Assembly (NCBI GenBank): GCA_963704455.1
Contig: OY969905.1
Location: 1,116,001-1,180,000 of the forward strand
Reading direction: 5' to 3'
Length of the DNA: 64,000 bases
Source of the DNA: DASTCZ01 sp963704455
Lineage (GTDB): Bacteria; Acidobacteriota; Terriglobia; Acidiferrales; UBA7541
Shown: piece after piece, positions 9,500 through 17,821 of the stretch
Numbering within the stretch: the stretch's first letter is position 1
Layout of the letters: every line of letters starts with the position of its first letter
Position numbers and translations under genes: made by a program
The notes under the pieces: model-generated
Told to the model about the DNA's origin: nothing
Database searches by the model: none
Seen by the model: only the letters and a program-made list of their open reading frames with translations

Positions 9500-10720
9500 T
9501 CAGTGCGCACCTTCCAGCTGATGGCTCACGCGTTCGGCCTGCTCCATCACGCGCAACGTATTTTCGCCGAGAATCTTGCGGATGTCGGCCTCGGAATAGC
9601 CGCGGCGAAGCATCGCTTCGGTGAGCTTGGGAAGCTTTGAGCAATCTTCCATGCCGAGCGGCATGGTGGCGCCATCGAAATCGGAGCCGAGGCCGACGTG
9701 ATCCGCGCCGACAAGTTTCACGGCGTGGTCAATGTGGTCCACGATTGCTTCCCAACTTACTTTCGGGAGCTTGCCTTCGGCCATCATCTGGTGCGCGACA
9801 CGTTCATCGGCGCGGATGGTGGCGGCTTCGTCGCCCTGCACGGCTTTTTCGGCTTCGGCGGTGCGTTTTTTCAACTCTTCACTCTTCAGAGATGCATCGC
9901 GATAGGCCTGGCTAAGGAAGCCAGAGTGATAATTAATTTGGATGACGCCGCCCTTTGCCGCGAGCGCTTTGATCATGTCGTCGGTCATGTTGCGCGGCGC
10001 ATCGCAGATGGCGCGGCAGGAAGAGTGCGAGGCGATCATCGGGGCCTGGCTCGTTTCGAGCGCATCGTAAAAAGTCTTGTCGGAGACGTGGGAGATGTCC
10101 ACGAGGACGCCGAGGCGATTCATCTCGCGAATGATTTTCCTGCCCAAATCGTTGAGACCGATATGCTTTGCGTCGTCGCCGCTGGAGCCGGCCCAATCGG
10201 TGTCGGCCGTGTGAGTGAGCGTCATGTACCTGACGCCGAGCGCGGCGAACTGGCGGAGCGCGCCGAGGTCATTATCAATCATGTGGCCGCCCTCGAGGCC
10301 CATGAGCGAGGCAATTTTCCCCTCCTCGTGAGCGTGGCGGACTTCGGCGGCGGTGGTGGCGAGCATGAGATCCCCGGGATGCTTGCGGATCTGCTCGCGG
10401 ACGGAATCAATCAGGTCAAGCGCGCGCTTTACGGCTTGCGGGCCGGTAACGGTGACCGGCGTCCAGATGGAAAAGAAAATCGCGTTCATGCCGCCATCGC
10501 GCATGCGCGGGATGTCAATGTGGCCTTCGGAATCGCGATGGCCGAGATCGAAATTCTCAAAGAGGAAGCGCTGCGGCGTGTCGTCGTGCGTGTCGAGCAC
10601 GATCGCGTTGAAGTGAATCTTGTGCGCGCGATCCGCGATGTCGTCAGCGGGCACGGTGCGAGTGAAAAGCGCGGCGAGGAGAAGCAGACCGCCGGCGAGA
10701 ACAGCGTATCGAATTCGCAT
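9500..10720 (-). CDS. Membrane dipeptidase (peptidase family M19, renal dipeptidase type)
   Basis: A 406-residue zinc dipeptidase with a signal peptide (MRIRYAVLAGGLLLLAALFT). Family motifs are VLDTHDDTP (metal ligands H and D), SLMGLEGGHMI, GVRYMTLTHT with a conserved histidine, VDISHVSDKTF, ASHSSCRAICDAPRNM and GLGSDFDGA. It should hydrolyse dipeptides in the periplasm or at the cell surface. It begins only 6 bases after sdhB ends and has its own Shine-Dalgarno (GTGAGG before the ATG at 10720). It could therefore be the last gene of the sdhCAB transcript, an unexpected companion whose link to Sdh is not obvious. Confidence 0.9.
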   Translation of the reverse strand: MRIRYAVLAGGLLLLAALFTRTVPADDIADRAHKIHFNAIVLDTHDDTPQRFLFENFDLGHRDSEGHIDIPRMRDGGMNAIFFSIWTPVTVTGPQAVKRALDLIDSVREQIRKHPGDLMLATTAAEVRHAHEEGKIASLMGLEGGHMIDNDLGALRQFAALGVRYMTLTHTADTDWAGSSGDDAKHIGLNDLGRKIIREMNRLGVLVDISHVSDKTFYDALETSQAPMIASHSSCRAICDAPRNMTDDMIKALAAKGGVIQINYHSGFLSQAYRDASLKSEELKKRTAEAEKAVQGDEAATIRADERVAHQMMAEGKLPKVSWEAIVDHIDHAVKLVGADHVGLGSDFDGATMPLGMEDCSKLPKLTEAMLRRGYSEADIRKILGENTLRVMEQAERVSHQLEGAH

Positions 10721-10726
10721 GGGACC

Positions 10727-11479
10727 TCACCCTATGAGCCAACCGACCAGCGCGTTGCGAATGGAATCGCGATTGACCTGCGCGAGGGATTCGGTGAGCG
10801 GAATGGATTTGGGGCAGGCGTGGGCGCAATTCTGCGCGTTGCCGCAATCCTGCACGCCGCCGGGGCCACTGATGGCGTTGAGGCGTTCGCGCGCATGCAT
10901 GGCACCAGTGGGATGCATGTTGAAGAGGCGCACCTGGCTGACGATTGCGGCGCCGACGAAATTGCTGTGCGCGTTAATCTGCGGACAAACTTCGAGACAA
11001 ATGCCGCAGGTGATGCACCGCGAAAGGGGATAAGCCTTTTCCTGGGCTTCCGGGGCCATGCGCGGGCCTTCTCCGAGATCGTAAGTGCCGTCAATGGGCA
11101 CCCAGGCTTTCACGCGCTTGAGATTTTCAAACATGACGCTGCGATCCACGGCCAAATCGCGGACGACGGGGAATTTTGTCATGGGCTCAATGCGGATGGG
11201 CTGATCGAGCTTGTCCACGAGCGCCGAACAGGCCATTTGCGCACGGCCATTGATGACCATGGCGCAGGAGCCGCAGACTTCTTCGAGACAATTCGAGTCA
11301 TAGGTGATGGGCGTGGAGGGCTTGCCGTCGCGCGTGACCGGATTTTCGGCGATGTCGCGCAGGCAGATGATGACGTTCATGTAAGGGCGATATGCGAGCT
11401 CGAATTCCTCCCAATGCGGGCGATCCTTCGGCCCGGCCTGCCGCTTGACGCGAACGATGACTTTTTTGTTTTCCGCCAT
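10727..11479 (-). CDS. sdhB: Succinate dehydrogenase iron-sulfur subunit
   Basis: A 250-residue electron-transfer subunit of respiratory complex II. All three cluster motifs are present: the [2Fe-2S] site in CLEEVCGSCAMVINGRAQMAC, the [4Fe-4S] site CITCGICLEVCP, and the [3Fe-4S] site in CGNAQNCAHACPKSIPL. It passes electrons from the flavin of SdhA to the quinone pocket at SdhC. It follows sdhA with an 18-base gap and is part of sdhCAB. The sequence and gene order are of the Bacillus/epsilon-type complex that has one membrane subunit (sdhC) and no sdhD. Confidence 0.95.
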   Translation of the reverse strand: MAENKKVIVRVKRQAGPKDRPHWEEFELAYRPYMNVIICLRDIAENPVTRDGKPSTPITYDSNCLEEVCGSCAMVINGRAQMACSALVDKLDQPIRIEPMTKFPVVRDLAVDRSVMFENLKRVKAWVPIDGTYDLGEGPRMAPEAQEKAYPLSRCITCGICLEVCPQINAHSNFVGAAIVSQVRLFNMHPTGAMHARERLNAISGPGGVQDCGNAQNCAHACPKSIPLTESLAQVNRDSIRNALVGWLIG

Positions 11480-11497
11480 AATTCCGGGCCGCCTTCC

Positions 11498-13282
11498 CTA
11501 CTTTGCCATATCGTAACGCCGCGCACGCGGTGGCAGCAGCGATGTGTCAACAGGTTCATAGGTAAGCTGAATTTTTCCGTTCGCCCACTTCGCGCGAGTG
11601 GTCTTCAGCCAATCGGCGTCATTGCGCTCAGGGAAATCGGGCTTGTAATGCGCGCCGCGGGATTCGTCGCGGGCGAGAGCGCCGAGCGCGATGACGCGCG
11701 CGAGGACGAGCATGTTGTATAGCTCGCGCGCGAAGGCGAGCGTCTGGTTCGACCACTTGGTGCGGTCGGAAAGATTTATTTTTTTGAAGCGCTGGAGCAA
11801 TTCCTGAACCTTCGCGCCAGCACGCTGGATACCGGGATTCTTACGTGTGACGGTGACGTGCTCGGTCATTACCTCGCCCATCTCTTTCCAGATGGCGATG
11901 GGATTCTCGGAGCCCTGCTGCGTAACGAGCGCGTCATTAATTCCCTGCTGTCGCTTCTGCTCGCGCTCGAAGACGGAGGAAGACACGCTCTCGCAGCCTT
12001 TGTCGAGACCTCGGCTATATTTCACGGAAGCGGGGCCGGCGATCATTCCGCCATAGATGCAGGAAACGAGCGAGTTCGCGCCGAGGCGATTCGCACCGTG
12101 ATACTGGTATTCGCATTCTCCGGCGGCGTAAATGCCGGGGACATTCGTGGCTTGAGTATCGTTATCCACCCAGATGCCGCCCATCGTGTAATGCACGCCG
12201 GGAAAAACTTTCATGGGCTCGACGTGCGGGTCCACGCCAACAAATTTTTCGTAGATTTCAAGGATGCCTTCGAGCTTGCGGTCGAGGACATCGCGCGGGA
12301 TGTGCGTGAGGTCGAGATAGACGGCCTGCTGTCCCGCGATGCCGAGCTTCAACTCGAAAACGATTTTGTGGATGGCGCGAGTGGCGACATCGCGCGGGAC
12401 GAGATTGCCGTATTTCGGGTACCACTCCTCGAGAAAATAAAAACGCTCGTTCGCGGGAATCGTGAGCGGGGCGCGCGCGTCACCGGATTTCTTCGGCACC
12501 CAGACGCGTCCGCCTTCGCCGCGGGCGGATTCGCTCATAAGGCGGAGTTTGTCTTCGCCGGGAATTGCGGTCGGGTGAACCTGGATGAATTCACCGTTGG
12601 CGTAGTCAACGCCTTGCTGGAAAAGAGCAGATTGCGCGCTGCCGGTGCAAACGACGGAGTTCGTTGAGCGGCCGAAGATGGAACCATTGCCGCCGGTGCA
12701 AAAGATCGCGGCGTCGGCGGGAAACGTTTTCACTTCCATGGTCTTCAAGTCCATGGCGCAGATGCCGTGGCTAACGCCGGAGTCATCAAGGACTGCGGAG
12801 AGAAAAGTCCACCCTTCATACTTTGTGACCTTGCCCTCGGCCTCGAAGCGGCGGACCTGTTCGTCGAGCGCGTAGAGAAGTTGTTGTCCGGTGGTTGCGC
12901 CTGCAAATGCGGTCCGGTTGAAGAGCGTGCCGCCGAAGCGGCGGTAGTCGAGATTGCCCTCGGGCGTGCGATTGAACATGACGCCCATGCGGTCGAGGAG
13001 ATCGATGATACCGGGCGCGGCCTCGCACATGCGCTTGACGGGCGGCTGGTTGGCGAGGAAGTCGCCGCCGTAGACGGTATCGTCAAAATGCTGCCAGGTG
13101 GAATCACCTTCGCCCTTGGTATTTTTTGCGGCGTTGATTCCGCCCTGCGCACAAACGGAGTGCGAGCGCTTTACAGGAACGATGGAAAAAAGGTCGACGG
13201 GAATTCCTGCTTCGGCCACTCGGATGGTGGCCATCAGCCCGGCAAGCCCCCCGCCGACAACGATGATTTTAGGTTGCCTCAT
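11498..13282 (-). CDS. sdhA: Succinate dehydrogenase flavoprotein subunit
   Basis: A 594-residue catalytic subunit that oxidises succinate to fumarate at a covalently bound FAD. It shows the dinucleotide fold IIVVGGGLAGLMATI at the start, the FAD-linking histidine in KRSHSVCAQGGINAA (about residue 41), FCTGGNGSIFG, the catalytic region HPTAIPGEDKLRLMSESARGEGG, and GGIWVDNDTQATNVPGIYAAGEC. The ATG at 13282 starts directly with the Rossmann strand and overlaps the sdhC stop by 4 bases, which points to translational coupling. A longer open frame upstream runs through sdhC in another frame and is not part of the protein. Confidence 0.96.
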   Translation of the reverse strand: MRQPKIIVVGGGLAGLMATIRVAEAGIPVDLFSIVPVKRSHSVCAQGGINAAKNTKGEGDSTWQHFDDTVYGGDFLANQPPVKRMCEAAPGIIDLLDRMGVMFNRTPEGNLDYRRFGGTLFNRTAFAGATTGQQLLYALDEQVRRFEAEGKVTKYEGWTFLSAVLDDSGVSHGICAMDLKTMEVKTFPADAAIFCTGGNGSIFGRSTNSVVCTGSAQSALFQQGVDYANGEFIQVHPTAIPGEDKLRLMSESARGEGGRVWVPKKSGDARAPLTIPANERFYFLEEWYPKYGNLVPRDVATRAIHKIVFELKLGIAGQQAVYLDLTHIPRDVLDRKLEGILEIYEKFVGVDPHVEPMKVFPGVHYTMGGIWVDNDTQATNVPGIYAAGECEYQYHGANRLGANSLVSCIYGGMIAGPASVKYSRGLDKGCESVSSSVFEREQKRQQGINDALVTQQGSENPIAIWKEMGEVMTEHVTVTRKNPGIQRAGAKVQELLQRFKKINLSDRTKWSNQTLAFARELYNMLVLARVIALGALARDESRGAHYKPDFPERNDADWLKTTRAKWANGKIQLTYEPVDTSLLPPRARRYDMAK

Positions 13283-13938
13283 TTTTGAGCTTGTAAGTAC
13301 GCGTCCAATGGATGCCAGCCGAACCGAAAACAGATGACGACGGTTACGCTCATTATCAACAGGATTACGGCAATCGCGACGCCCAGATAACCCGCGGCGC
13401 GCTGCGAACGCACGGTGGCTGCGAAGCCCCATTTGCAAACGAAATTCCACACGCCCACGCCGAGGTGAATCGAACAGGCAATGACGCCGAGTAGGAAAAA
13501 CGCAAAGAACCAGGTGCTCTGCATATCCTGATAGACGATGGCGTACGTGGACATGCCATGCGTGACGAATCGCTCGGTGTAAAGATGCCAGCCGAGAAAG
13601 AAGAATGCGACGAGGCCCGTCCAGCGCTGGAGAGCGAACATCCAGTTGCCGACCCACGGATATTGGGAAACGTTAATTTTGCCGCGATACCAAACATAGA
13701 AGCCGTAAGCCGCGTGATAAAGAATCGGGAGCCAGATGATTCCAATTTCGAGCGGGAGGCGCCAGGGGATGGTCTGCAGCGCGCGCGACGCCTCGTTATA
13801 TTTTTCAGGACTGACGAGCGAATAGCTGTTTTCAAAAAGATGGTCGGCCATATATGCGCCGACGGGAATCAATCCGGTAAGAGAATGGAGTTTGCGGAGG
13901 AGGAAGCTGTGATCTGGCTGACCAGCCTGGGCGGACAT
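13279..13938 (-). CDS. sdhC: Succinate dehydrogenase cytochrome b subunit
   Basis: A 219-residue integral membrane anchor with five predicted helices and several histidines able to bind two hemes (FLLRKLHSLTGLIPVG, LYHAAYG, FFLGWHLYTERF, SIHLGVGVWN). This is the Bacillus-type cytochrome b558 family. It holds SdhA/SdhB at the membrane and reduces quinone. I chose the ATG at 13938 (MSAQAGQPDHSF) because GGAGAG lies 3 bases before it; an in-frame ATG at 13962 has no such site. A promoter with TTGCAA and TATACT is placed just upstream. Confidence 0.93.
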   Translation of the reverse strand: MSAQAGQPDHSFLLRKLHSLTGLIPVGAYMADHLFENSYSLVSPEKYNEASRALQTIPWRLPLEIGIIWLPILYHAAYGFYVWYRGKINVSQYPWVGNWMFALQRWTGLVAFFFLGWHLYTERFVTHGMSTYAIVYQDMQSTWFFAFFLLGVIACSIHLGVGVWNFVCKWGFAATVRSQRAAGYLGVAIAVILLIMSVTVVICFRFGWHPLDAYLQAQK

Positions 13939-13968
13939 GAACTCTCCGGACTCAAATTCCAACGTTTC

Positions 13969-13997
13969 AGTATAGGAATTCCGCGAGGGTATTGCAA
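13969..13997 (-). promoter_or_regulatory. Sigma-70-type promoter of sdhCAB
   Basis: On the minus strand, TTGCAA (13997-13992), a 17-base spacer and TATACT (13974-13969). The start point would be near 13962, giving a leader of about 24 bases before the sdhC ATG. Confidence 0.65.
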
Positions 13998-14084
13998 GGC
14001 GCGTACAGATGCGAAATTCACGGGGAGTTGCGAAGATGTTTGGTTATAATACTCCCGCCCCAGAAACGCCACCCAGAGGAGTGG

Positions 14085-14624
14085 ATGAAAGCTTCAACAA
14101 AAGCGGTCTCCGAACTGGATGAATTTCTGTCTGCATTGGCGGATAATTCCGACCCAACAACCCCCGAAACTCTTGCTGCGCTTACGACAAAACTTTCGGA
14201 AGCGTTCGGAGTAATGCCAGGCGAGGTTGCAGTTTTGGGTCTCGCTGGCAATGGCAAACATCTGCAATTTGTGATTCCCGAAAAACTCCGCGCGGTGGGA
14301 ACCATCCCGCTCAACAGCACAAACGCGCTGGCATCGCGCACAGCCCGCGAAAAAAGGACGGACGTGGAAAACTCATTTGCAAATTCGCGTCACGCCACCG
14401 TATTTGAGGGCGTCCCACTTGGGGTGGGGCAAAACGAGATGATCCAGAAGATCATGAGCGCCCCAATCATTCACGAAGCAGGCGTGGCCGGCGTTGTGCA
14501 GGTGTGCCACAAAGGGCGAAACAAGCAAGCGGCAGGGCCGGACTTCAACACCGACGATCTGAAAAGACTAAAGAACATTGCGCCAAAGCTCGCGCCAATC
14601 GTTCTTGCCTTTCGAGAAAAATAA
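14085..14624 (+). CDS. GAF domain-like protein
   Basis: A 179-residue soluble protein whose N-terminal 45 residues are helical and whose rest resembles a GAF domain, with ALASRTAREKRTDVEN, IMSAPIIHEAGVAGVVQVCHKG and an ending DLKRLKNIAPKLAPIVLAF. The VQVCHKG strand and the final helix are typical of GAF sensors. The ligand is unknown and no output domain is attached, so it may be a stand-alone sensor. The ATG at 14085 follows GAGGAG with a short gap. A TATAAT lies at 14045-14050, though I see no matching -35. It is divergent from sdhC and stands 6 bases before the nucleotidase gene. Confidence 0.65.
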   Translation: MKASTKAVSELDEFLSALADNSDPTTPETLAALTTKLSEAFGVMPGEVAVLGLAGNGKHLQFVIPEKLRAVGTIPLNSTNALASRTAREKRTDVENSFANSRHATVFEGVPLGVGQNEMIQKIMSAPIIHEAGVAGVVQVCHKGRNKQAAGPDFNTDDLKRLKNIAPKLAPIVLAFREK

Positions 14625-14630
14625 ATCCTC

Positions 14631-16349
14631 ATGATGAAAAAATATTCCGGAATCCTGATTCTTGGCGCGATCCTCGCTGCATTTGCGCTTGTGCCGGGGC
14701 GCGCTCAACAGGGCGCGGCCGCGCACGTCCATATTGTTTTGCTTGGGACAACCGACATTCACGGCAATGTTTTACCGGAGGACTATTACGCGAACCGCAC
14801 CGCCAACCGTGGACTGGCGAAAATTGAGACGCTTGTAAAACAGGTGCGGGCGAGCGAGCCCAATGTGTTGCTGCTCGATTCCGGCGACATTATTGAGGGA
14901 ACACCGCTGGCGTATTACTTCGCGCGAAAAGATACATCGCTGCCGAATCCGACGATTGCCGCGATGAATGCGATGGGATATGACGCAGCGGCGTGCGGCA
15001 ATCACGAATTTAATTTCGGGCTGGACGTATTGTGGAAAGCGAAGCGCGAGGCGAAATTCCCCATCCTGGCCGCGAATGTGAAGCAAGACTATATAAACGG
15101 CGTGGAACATTTCGGATCCTTCATCATCAAGAAAATCGGGGGAGTGCGCGTGGGGATCGTTGGATTCGTTACGCCGGGAATTCCCCGCTGGGAAATTCCC
15201 GCGCATTATAAAGGGTACGAGTTCGAGCAGATTGTGGAGTCCGCAAAAAAAGTGATCCCGGAAGTGAGGAAGCAGGCGGACCTCGTCGTGGTGATCGCGC
15301 ATTCCGGATTGGGGGCGGACCCGGCTGCGAATCAGCAAGCAGGTTCGGATGACATTTCCGGTGAAAACGTAATGCTCGCTGTCGCGGAGCAAGTCCCCGG
15401 AATTGACGTGATCTTCTTTGGCCACACGCACCGGGAAGTCGGGCAGATGGTGGTGAACGGTGCGTTGATGGCGCAAGCGCGAAACTGGGGACAGTCGCTT
15501 GCACGCGCGGATGTGGAGATGGAACGCGACGCGAGCGGCGGCTGGCGCGTGAAGGAAAAACATTCCGCTGTAATTCCGGTGTCGGACGCGACCGCAGCGG
15601 ACCCGGAGATTTTGAAAGTGGCGCAGCCGTATGAAACGGCGACGCAAAAATATCTTGATACACCGATTGCGACGAGCGCGCAAGAAATGCACGGAGACAT
15701 TTCGCGCTACCAGGATGATCCGCTGGTGGACTTGATTCACCAGGTGCAACTTGAGGCCGGGCACGCGGATGTCTCGCTGGCGACAATGTTTTATCCGGCG
15801 CTGAAGATTCCGGCGGGGCCAGTGACGGTGCGGCAGTTGGCAGGGCTTTACATTTACGAGAACACGCTCTACGTCGTTGAAATGACGGGGGCACAGATCA
15901 AGGAAGCCCTCGAGCACGCGGCCAGTTTTTTCCCGCAGTGGCCATTCGATAGTTCAAAACCCCTGCAGATGCCCGGATACAACGCGGATTCCGCGGAGGG
16001 CGTGAGTTACGTGATGGACCTCACGCGGCCGGTTGGCGATCGCATCCGCAACCTGACGCGACAAGGGAAGCCACTCGACATGGCCGCAAAGCTGCGCGTG
16101 GCGATCAACAATTACCGTTACACGGGCGGCGGACATTACGACGTATTCAAGGGGCTGCCGATTGTGTACCGCTCGCCGGAAGAGGTGCGCGAGTTGATTA
16201 TTGACTACGTTTCGCGGACGCGGACGGTTCCGACGACTTCCGACGGCAACTGGAGCATCCAGCCGCGCGAAGCGGCGCAGGCGCTGATTGCCGAGGAGCG
16301 GCGGCACGGAGCGCCCCAGGCTGCGGGCGCGCCCAACAGTTTCCGGTGA
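14631..16349 (+). CDS. Secreted 5'-nucleotidase / 2',3'-cyclic phosphodiesterase family protein
   Basis: A 572-residue exported metallophosphoesterase with a signal peptide (MMKKYSGILILGAILAAFAL). The N-terminal calcineurin-like domain has all metal motifs: TTDIHGNVLP, LDSGDIIEG, ACGNHEFNFG, VVVIAHSGLG and FFGHTHREVGQ. The C-terminal 5_nucleotid_C domain (from about residue 355) includes SLATMFYPALKIPAG, YIYENTLYVVEMTG and VAINNYRYTGGGHYDVF. It should release phosphate from nucleotides or cyclic nucleotides outside the cytoplasm for salvage. The ADxGxxNGG-type motif of classic 5'-nucleotidases is replaced here, which favours the CpdB-like branch; exact substrate unknown. Two in-frame ATGs (14631, 14634) are equally possible. 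Confidence 0.88.
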   Translation: MMKKYSGILILGAILAAFALVPGRAQQGAAAHVHIVLLGTTDIHGNVLPEDYYANRTANRGLAKIETLVKQVRASEPNVLLLDSGDIIEGTPLAYYFARKDTSLPNPTIAAMNAMGYDAAACGNHEFNFGLDVLWKAKREAKFPILAANVKQDYINGVEHFGSFIIKKIGGVRVGIVGFVTPGIPRWEIPAHYKGYEFEQIVESAKKVIPEVRKQADLVVVIAHSGLGADPAANQQAGSDDISGENVMLAVAEQVPGIDVIFFGHTHREVGQMVVNGALMAQARNWGQSLARADVEMERDASGGWRVKEKHSAVIPVSDATAADPEILKVAQPYETATQKYLDTPIATSAQEMHGDISRYQDDPLVDLIHQVQLEAGHADVSLATMFYPALKIPAGPVTVRQLAGLYIYENTLYVVEMTGAQIKEALEHAASFFPQWPFDSSKPLQMPGYNADSAEGVSYVMDLTRPVGDRIRNLTRQGKPLDMAAKLRVAINNYRYTGGGHYDVFKGLPIVYRSPEEVRELIIDYVSRTRTVPTTSDGNWSIQPREAAQALIAEERRHGAPQAAGAPNSFR

Positions 16350-16361
16350 GCTGAGGCTTTC

Positions 16362-16390
16362 TCCGCGCGCCGGCGTGCGGAATAAATTTC
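16362..16390 (+). terminator. Weak terminator-like hairpin after the nucleotidase gene
   Basis: An 8-bp stem TCCGCGCG/CGTGCGGA with one G-U pair and a CCGG tetraloop (16362-16381), followed by ATAAATTTC. The tail is only partly T-rich. Confidence 0.4.
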
Positions 16391-16403
16391 GCGGCGTCGC
16401 AAT

Positions 16404-16438
16404 TTACGACGACATCATAATTTACGACGACATCGTAA
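16404..16438. promoter_or_regulatory. Tandem 17-bp dyads upstream of the arginine decarboxylase promoter
   Basis: Two nearly identical palindromes, TTACGA-N5-TCATAA (16404-16420) and TTACGA-N5-TCGTAA (16422-16438), lie in an exact 18-bp direct repeat with a single base difference. They end 6 bases before the -35 box. The arrangement suggests two dimers of one regulator binding side by side; which protein is unknown. Confidence 0.6.
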
Positions 16439-16444
16439 TTCGCA

Positions 16445-16473
16445 TTGACACTGCGGCGCGTTCTTGTTATTTT
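16445..16473 (+). promoter_or_regulatory. Sigma-70 promoter of the arginine decarboxylase gene
   Basis: Consensus TTGACA (16445-16450), a 17-base spacer and TATTTT (16468-16473). Transcription would start near 16480, at the foot of a perfect 6-bp hairpin CGCTCG/CGAGCG (16480-16485 with 16492-16497) in the untranslated leader. Confidence 0.75.
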
Positions 16474-16535
16474 CGCGCACGCTCGTTCTTGCGAGCGAAA
16501 TTCTCAAGTGGAGGCACCGCAGACCGGCACAGTCC

Positions 16536-17090
16536 ATGGCGTTCGTCGCGAAAAGGATTTTCCTGACAAAAGGTGTCGGCAAACACCGCGAGAGGCTTTC
16601 CAGTTTTGAGCTGGCGCTGCGGAACGCGGGGATTGCCTCGTGCAATATCGTCCGCGTCTCTTCCATTTTTCCGCCGAATTGCAAACTGATTTCACGCAGC
16701 GAGGGTCTGAAGCACATTAAGCACGGCCAGGTGGCGTTCACCGTGATCAGCGAAAACTCCACGCGTGAAGCGCACCGGCTGATTGCCGCGGGCGTGGGGC
16801 TTGCGCTTCCCGCCGACAAATCCATGTATGGATATCTCTCGGAGCACCACTCGTTCGGCGAAACCGAGGAGATCGCGGGCGAATATACGGAAGAACTCGC
16901 CGCGGAAATGCTGGCGACAACGCTGAACGTTGAATTTGACGCGGATCTTTCCTGGGACGAGAAAAAGGAAGTCTATCGGATTTCAAATAAGATCGTGCGC
17001 ACGATGAACATCACGCAGTCCGCTGTGGGCGACAAGCGCGGTCTGTGGACGACGGTGCTGGCGGCGGCGATCCTGCTCGAAGGCGATTAG
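16536..17090 (+). CDS. Pyruvoyl-dependent arginine decarboxylase
   Basis: A 184-residue proenzyme of the PvlArgDC family (PdaD/AaxB), which converts arginine to agmatine. The family cleaves itself between two serines to form the pyruvoyl group. The site RVSSIFPPNCK is intact here with the serine pair at residues 42-43, matching the RISSIMPPEAE pattern of the archaeal enzyme. Other matching regions are LALRNAGIASCNIVRVSS, ISENSTREAHRLIAAGVGLALP and the C-terminal GLWTTVLAAAIL. It probably makes agmatine for polyamine synthesis, though acid resistance is possible. The ATG at 16536 gives the usual N-terminus. Consensus promoter, tandem dyads and a leader hairpin lie upstream, so expression is likely regulated. 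Confidence 0.9.
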   Translation: MAFVAKRIFLTKGVGKHRERLSSFELALRNAGIASCNIVRVSSIFPPNCKLISRSEGLKHIKHGQVAFTVISENSTREAHRLIAAGVGLALPADKSMYGYLSEHHSFGETEEIAGEYTEELAAEMLATTLNVEFDADLSWDEKKEVYRISNKIVRTMNITQSAVGDKRGLWTTVLAAAILLEGD

Positions 17091-17106
17091 TTCCCTCTTC
17101 CAAGAT

Positions 17107-17688
17107 TTACTTCATCCCTTCCACCCGCTGACGCAGGTGTTCCAGATTTTCTGACCAGAAAGTTTTCATGGCGATGGCTTGCTTCGAGGTGTCCATCTTC
17201 ATGTGGTCCACGACAACCTGCGTTTTGCTCGGGCCCTTCGGAGTAAAGCGGATTTCGATGCGGCTCGTGTTTCCGTCCCAAGCGCCGCGGAGAGTTTTGT
17301 TCGGCTGGCCGGATGAAATCTCGAGCGAATCGCCTTTGAGCCAGGAGCGGCGCTCCGTAGCGTCTTGCCATGCGGAATAAATCTTGCCGACGCCGCAATC
17401 AAACGTGCGGCTCACGGAGGAGCTGAAATCGCCGGCGCAGGTTTCGTATGTTTCGCGAAGCCCATGCTTCTGCTCGTACGCTGTGGCGATTGTCTGCATC
17501 CACCACATCGAGACTTTATGCTTTTCATAGAGGAAGCGGCCGATTTCGGAGTGTTTCATTTTCCGTGCGCCGGCTTTGTCGAGAATTGAAAACCACTCCG
17601 CCCAGGTTTTCCCGGTTTTTGCTTTCACGGCATCGTCGGAAGGGTTTGGCGCTTTCCGAGCAGCTTTGGCCTTAGCTGACTTTTTCAC
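17107..17688 (-). CDS. SRPBCC/AHSA1-type protein with N-terminal DUF4287-like region
   Basis: A 193-residue cytoplasmic protein. After a Lys/Ala-rich start, residues 15-75 (KTGKTWAEWFSILDKAGARKMKHSEIGRFLYEK) resemble the DUF4287 helical domain. The rest (VSRTFDCGVGKIYSAWQDATERRSWL to HMKMDTSKQAIAMKTFWSENLEHLRQ) looks like an AHSA1-type START/Bet v1 fold, which binds small hydrophobic ligands or Hsp90-like partners. The specific role is unknown. I chose the GTG at 17688 because GAGAGG lies just upstream and the upstream in-frame extension (to 17805) does not look like protein. It converges with the arginine decarboxylase gene. Confidence 0.75.
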   Translation of the reverse strand: MKKSAKAKAARKAPNPSDDAVKAKTGKTWAEWFSILDKAGARKMKHSEIGRFLYEKHKVSMWWMQTIATAYEQKHGLRETYETCAGDFSSSVSRTFDCGVGKIYSAWQDATERRSWLKGDSLEISSGQPNKTLRGAWDGNTSRIEIRFTPKGPSKTQVVVDHMKMDTSKQAIAMKTFWSENLEHLRQRVEGMK

Positions 17689-17821
17689 TAGACCTCTCGA
17701 GATCGTCCCTTGCCCTAGTCCGGCGGCACCCGCCAATTCTATTTGCAAGCGGGGAGAATGGATAGTACAAGAATGCACGCGCCTGCGGAGAGCAACGGCG
17801 CCCATTCCAAAGGGGTGAAAG

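Noticed and set aside
9698..11722. A 674-codon open frame on the plus strand
   Set aside because: It lies entirely antisense to the dipeptidase, sdhB and sdhA genes, which carry full sets of family motifs. Its protein has no recognisable domain. Long antisense frames are expected in GC-rich genes.
13282..13657. Longer N-terminus for SdhA
   Set aside because: The extension overlaps sdhC, has Arg-rich non-protein-like sequence, and the family start with the FAD fold is at 13282.
14772..15917. A 381-codon minus-strand open frame opposite the nucleotidase
   Set aside because: Antisense shadow; the sense frame has signal peptide and complete metallophosphoesterase motifs.
16401..16440. CRISPR-like repeats
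   Set aside because: Only two 18-bp units in direct contact, with no spacers. They are better explained as paired operator dyads.
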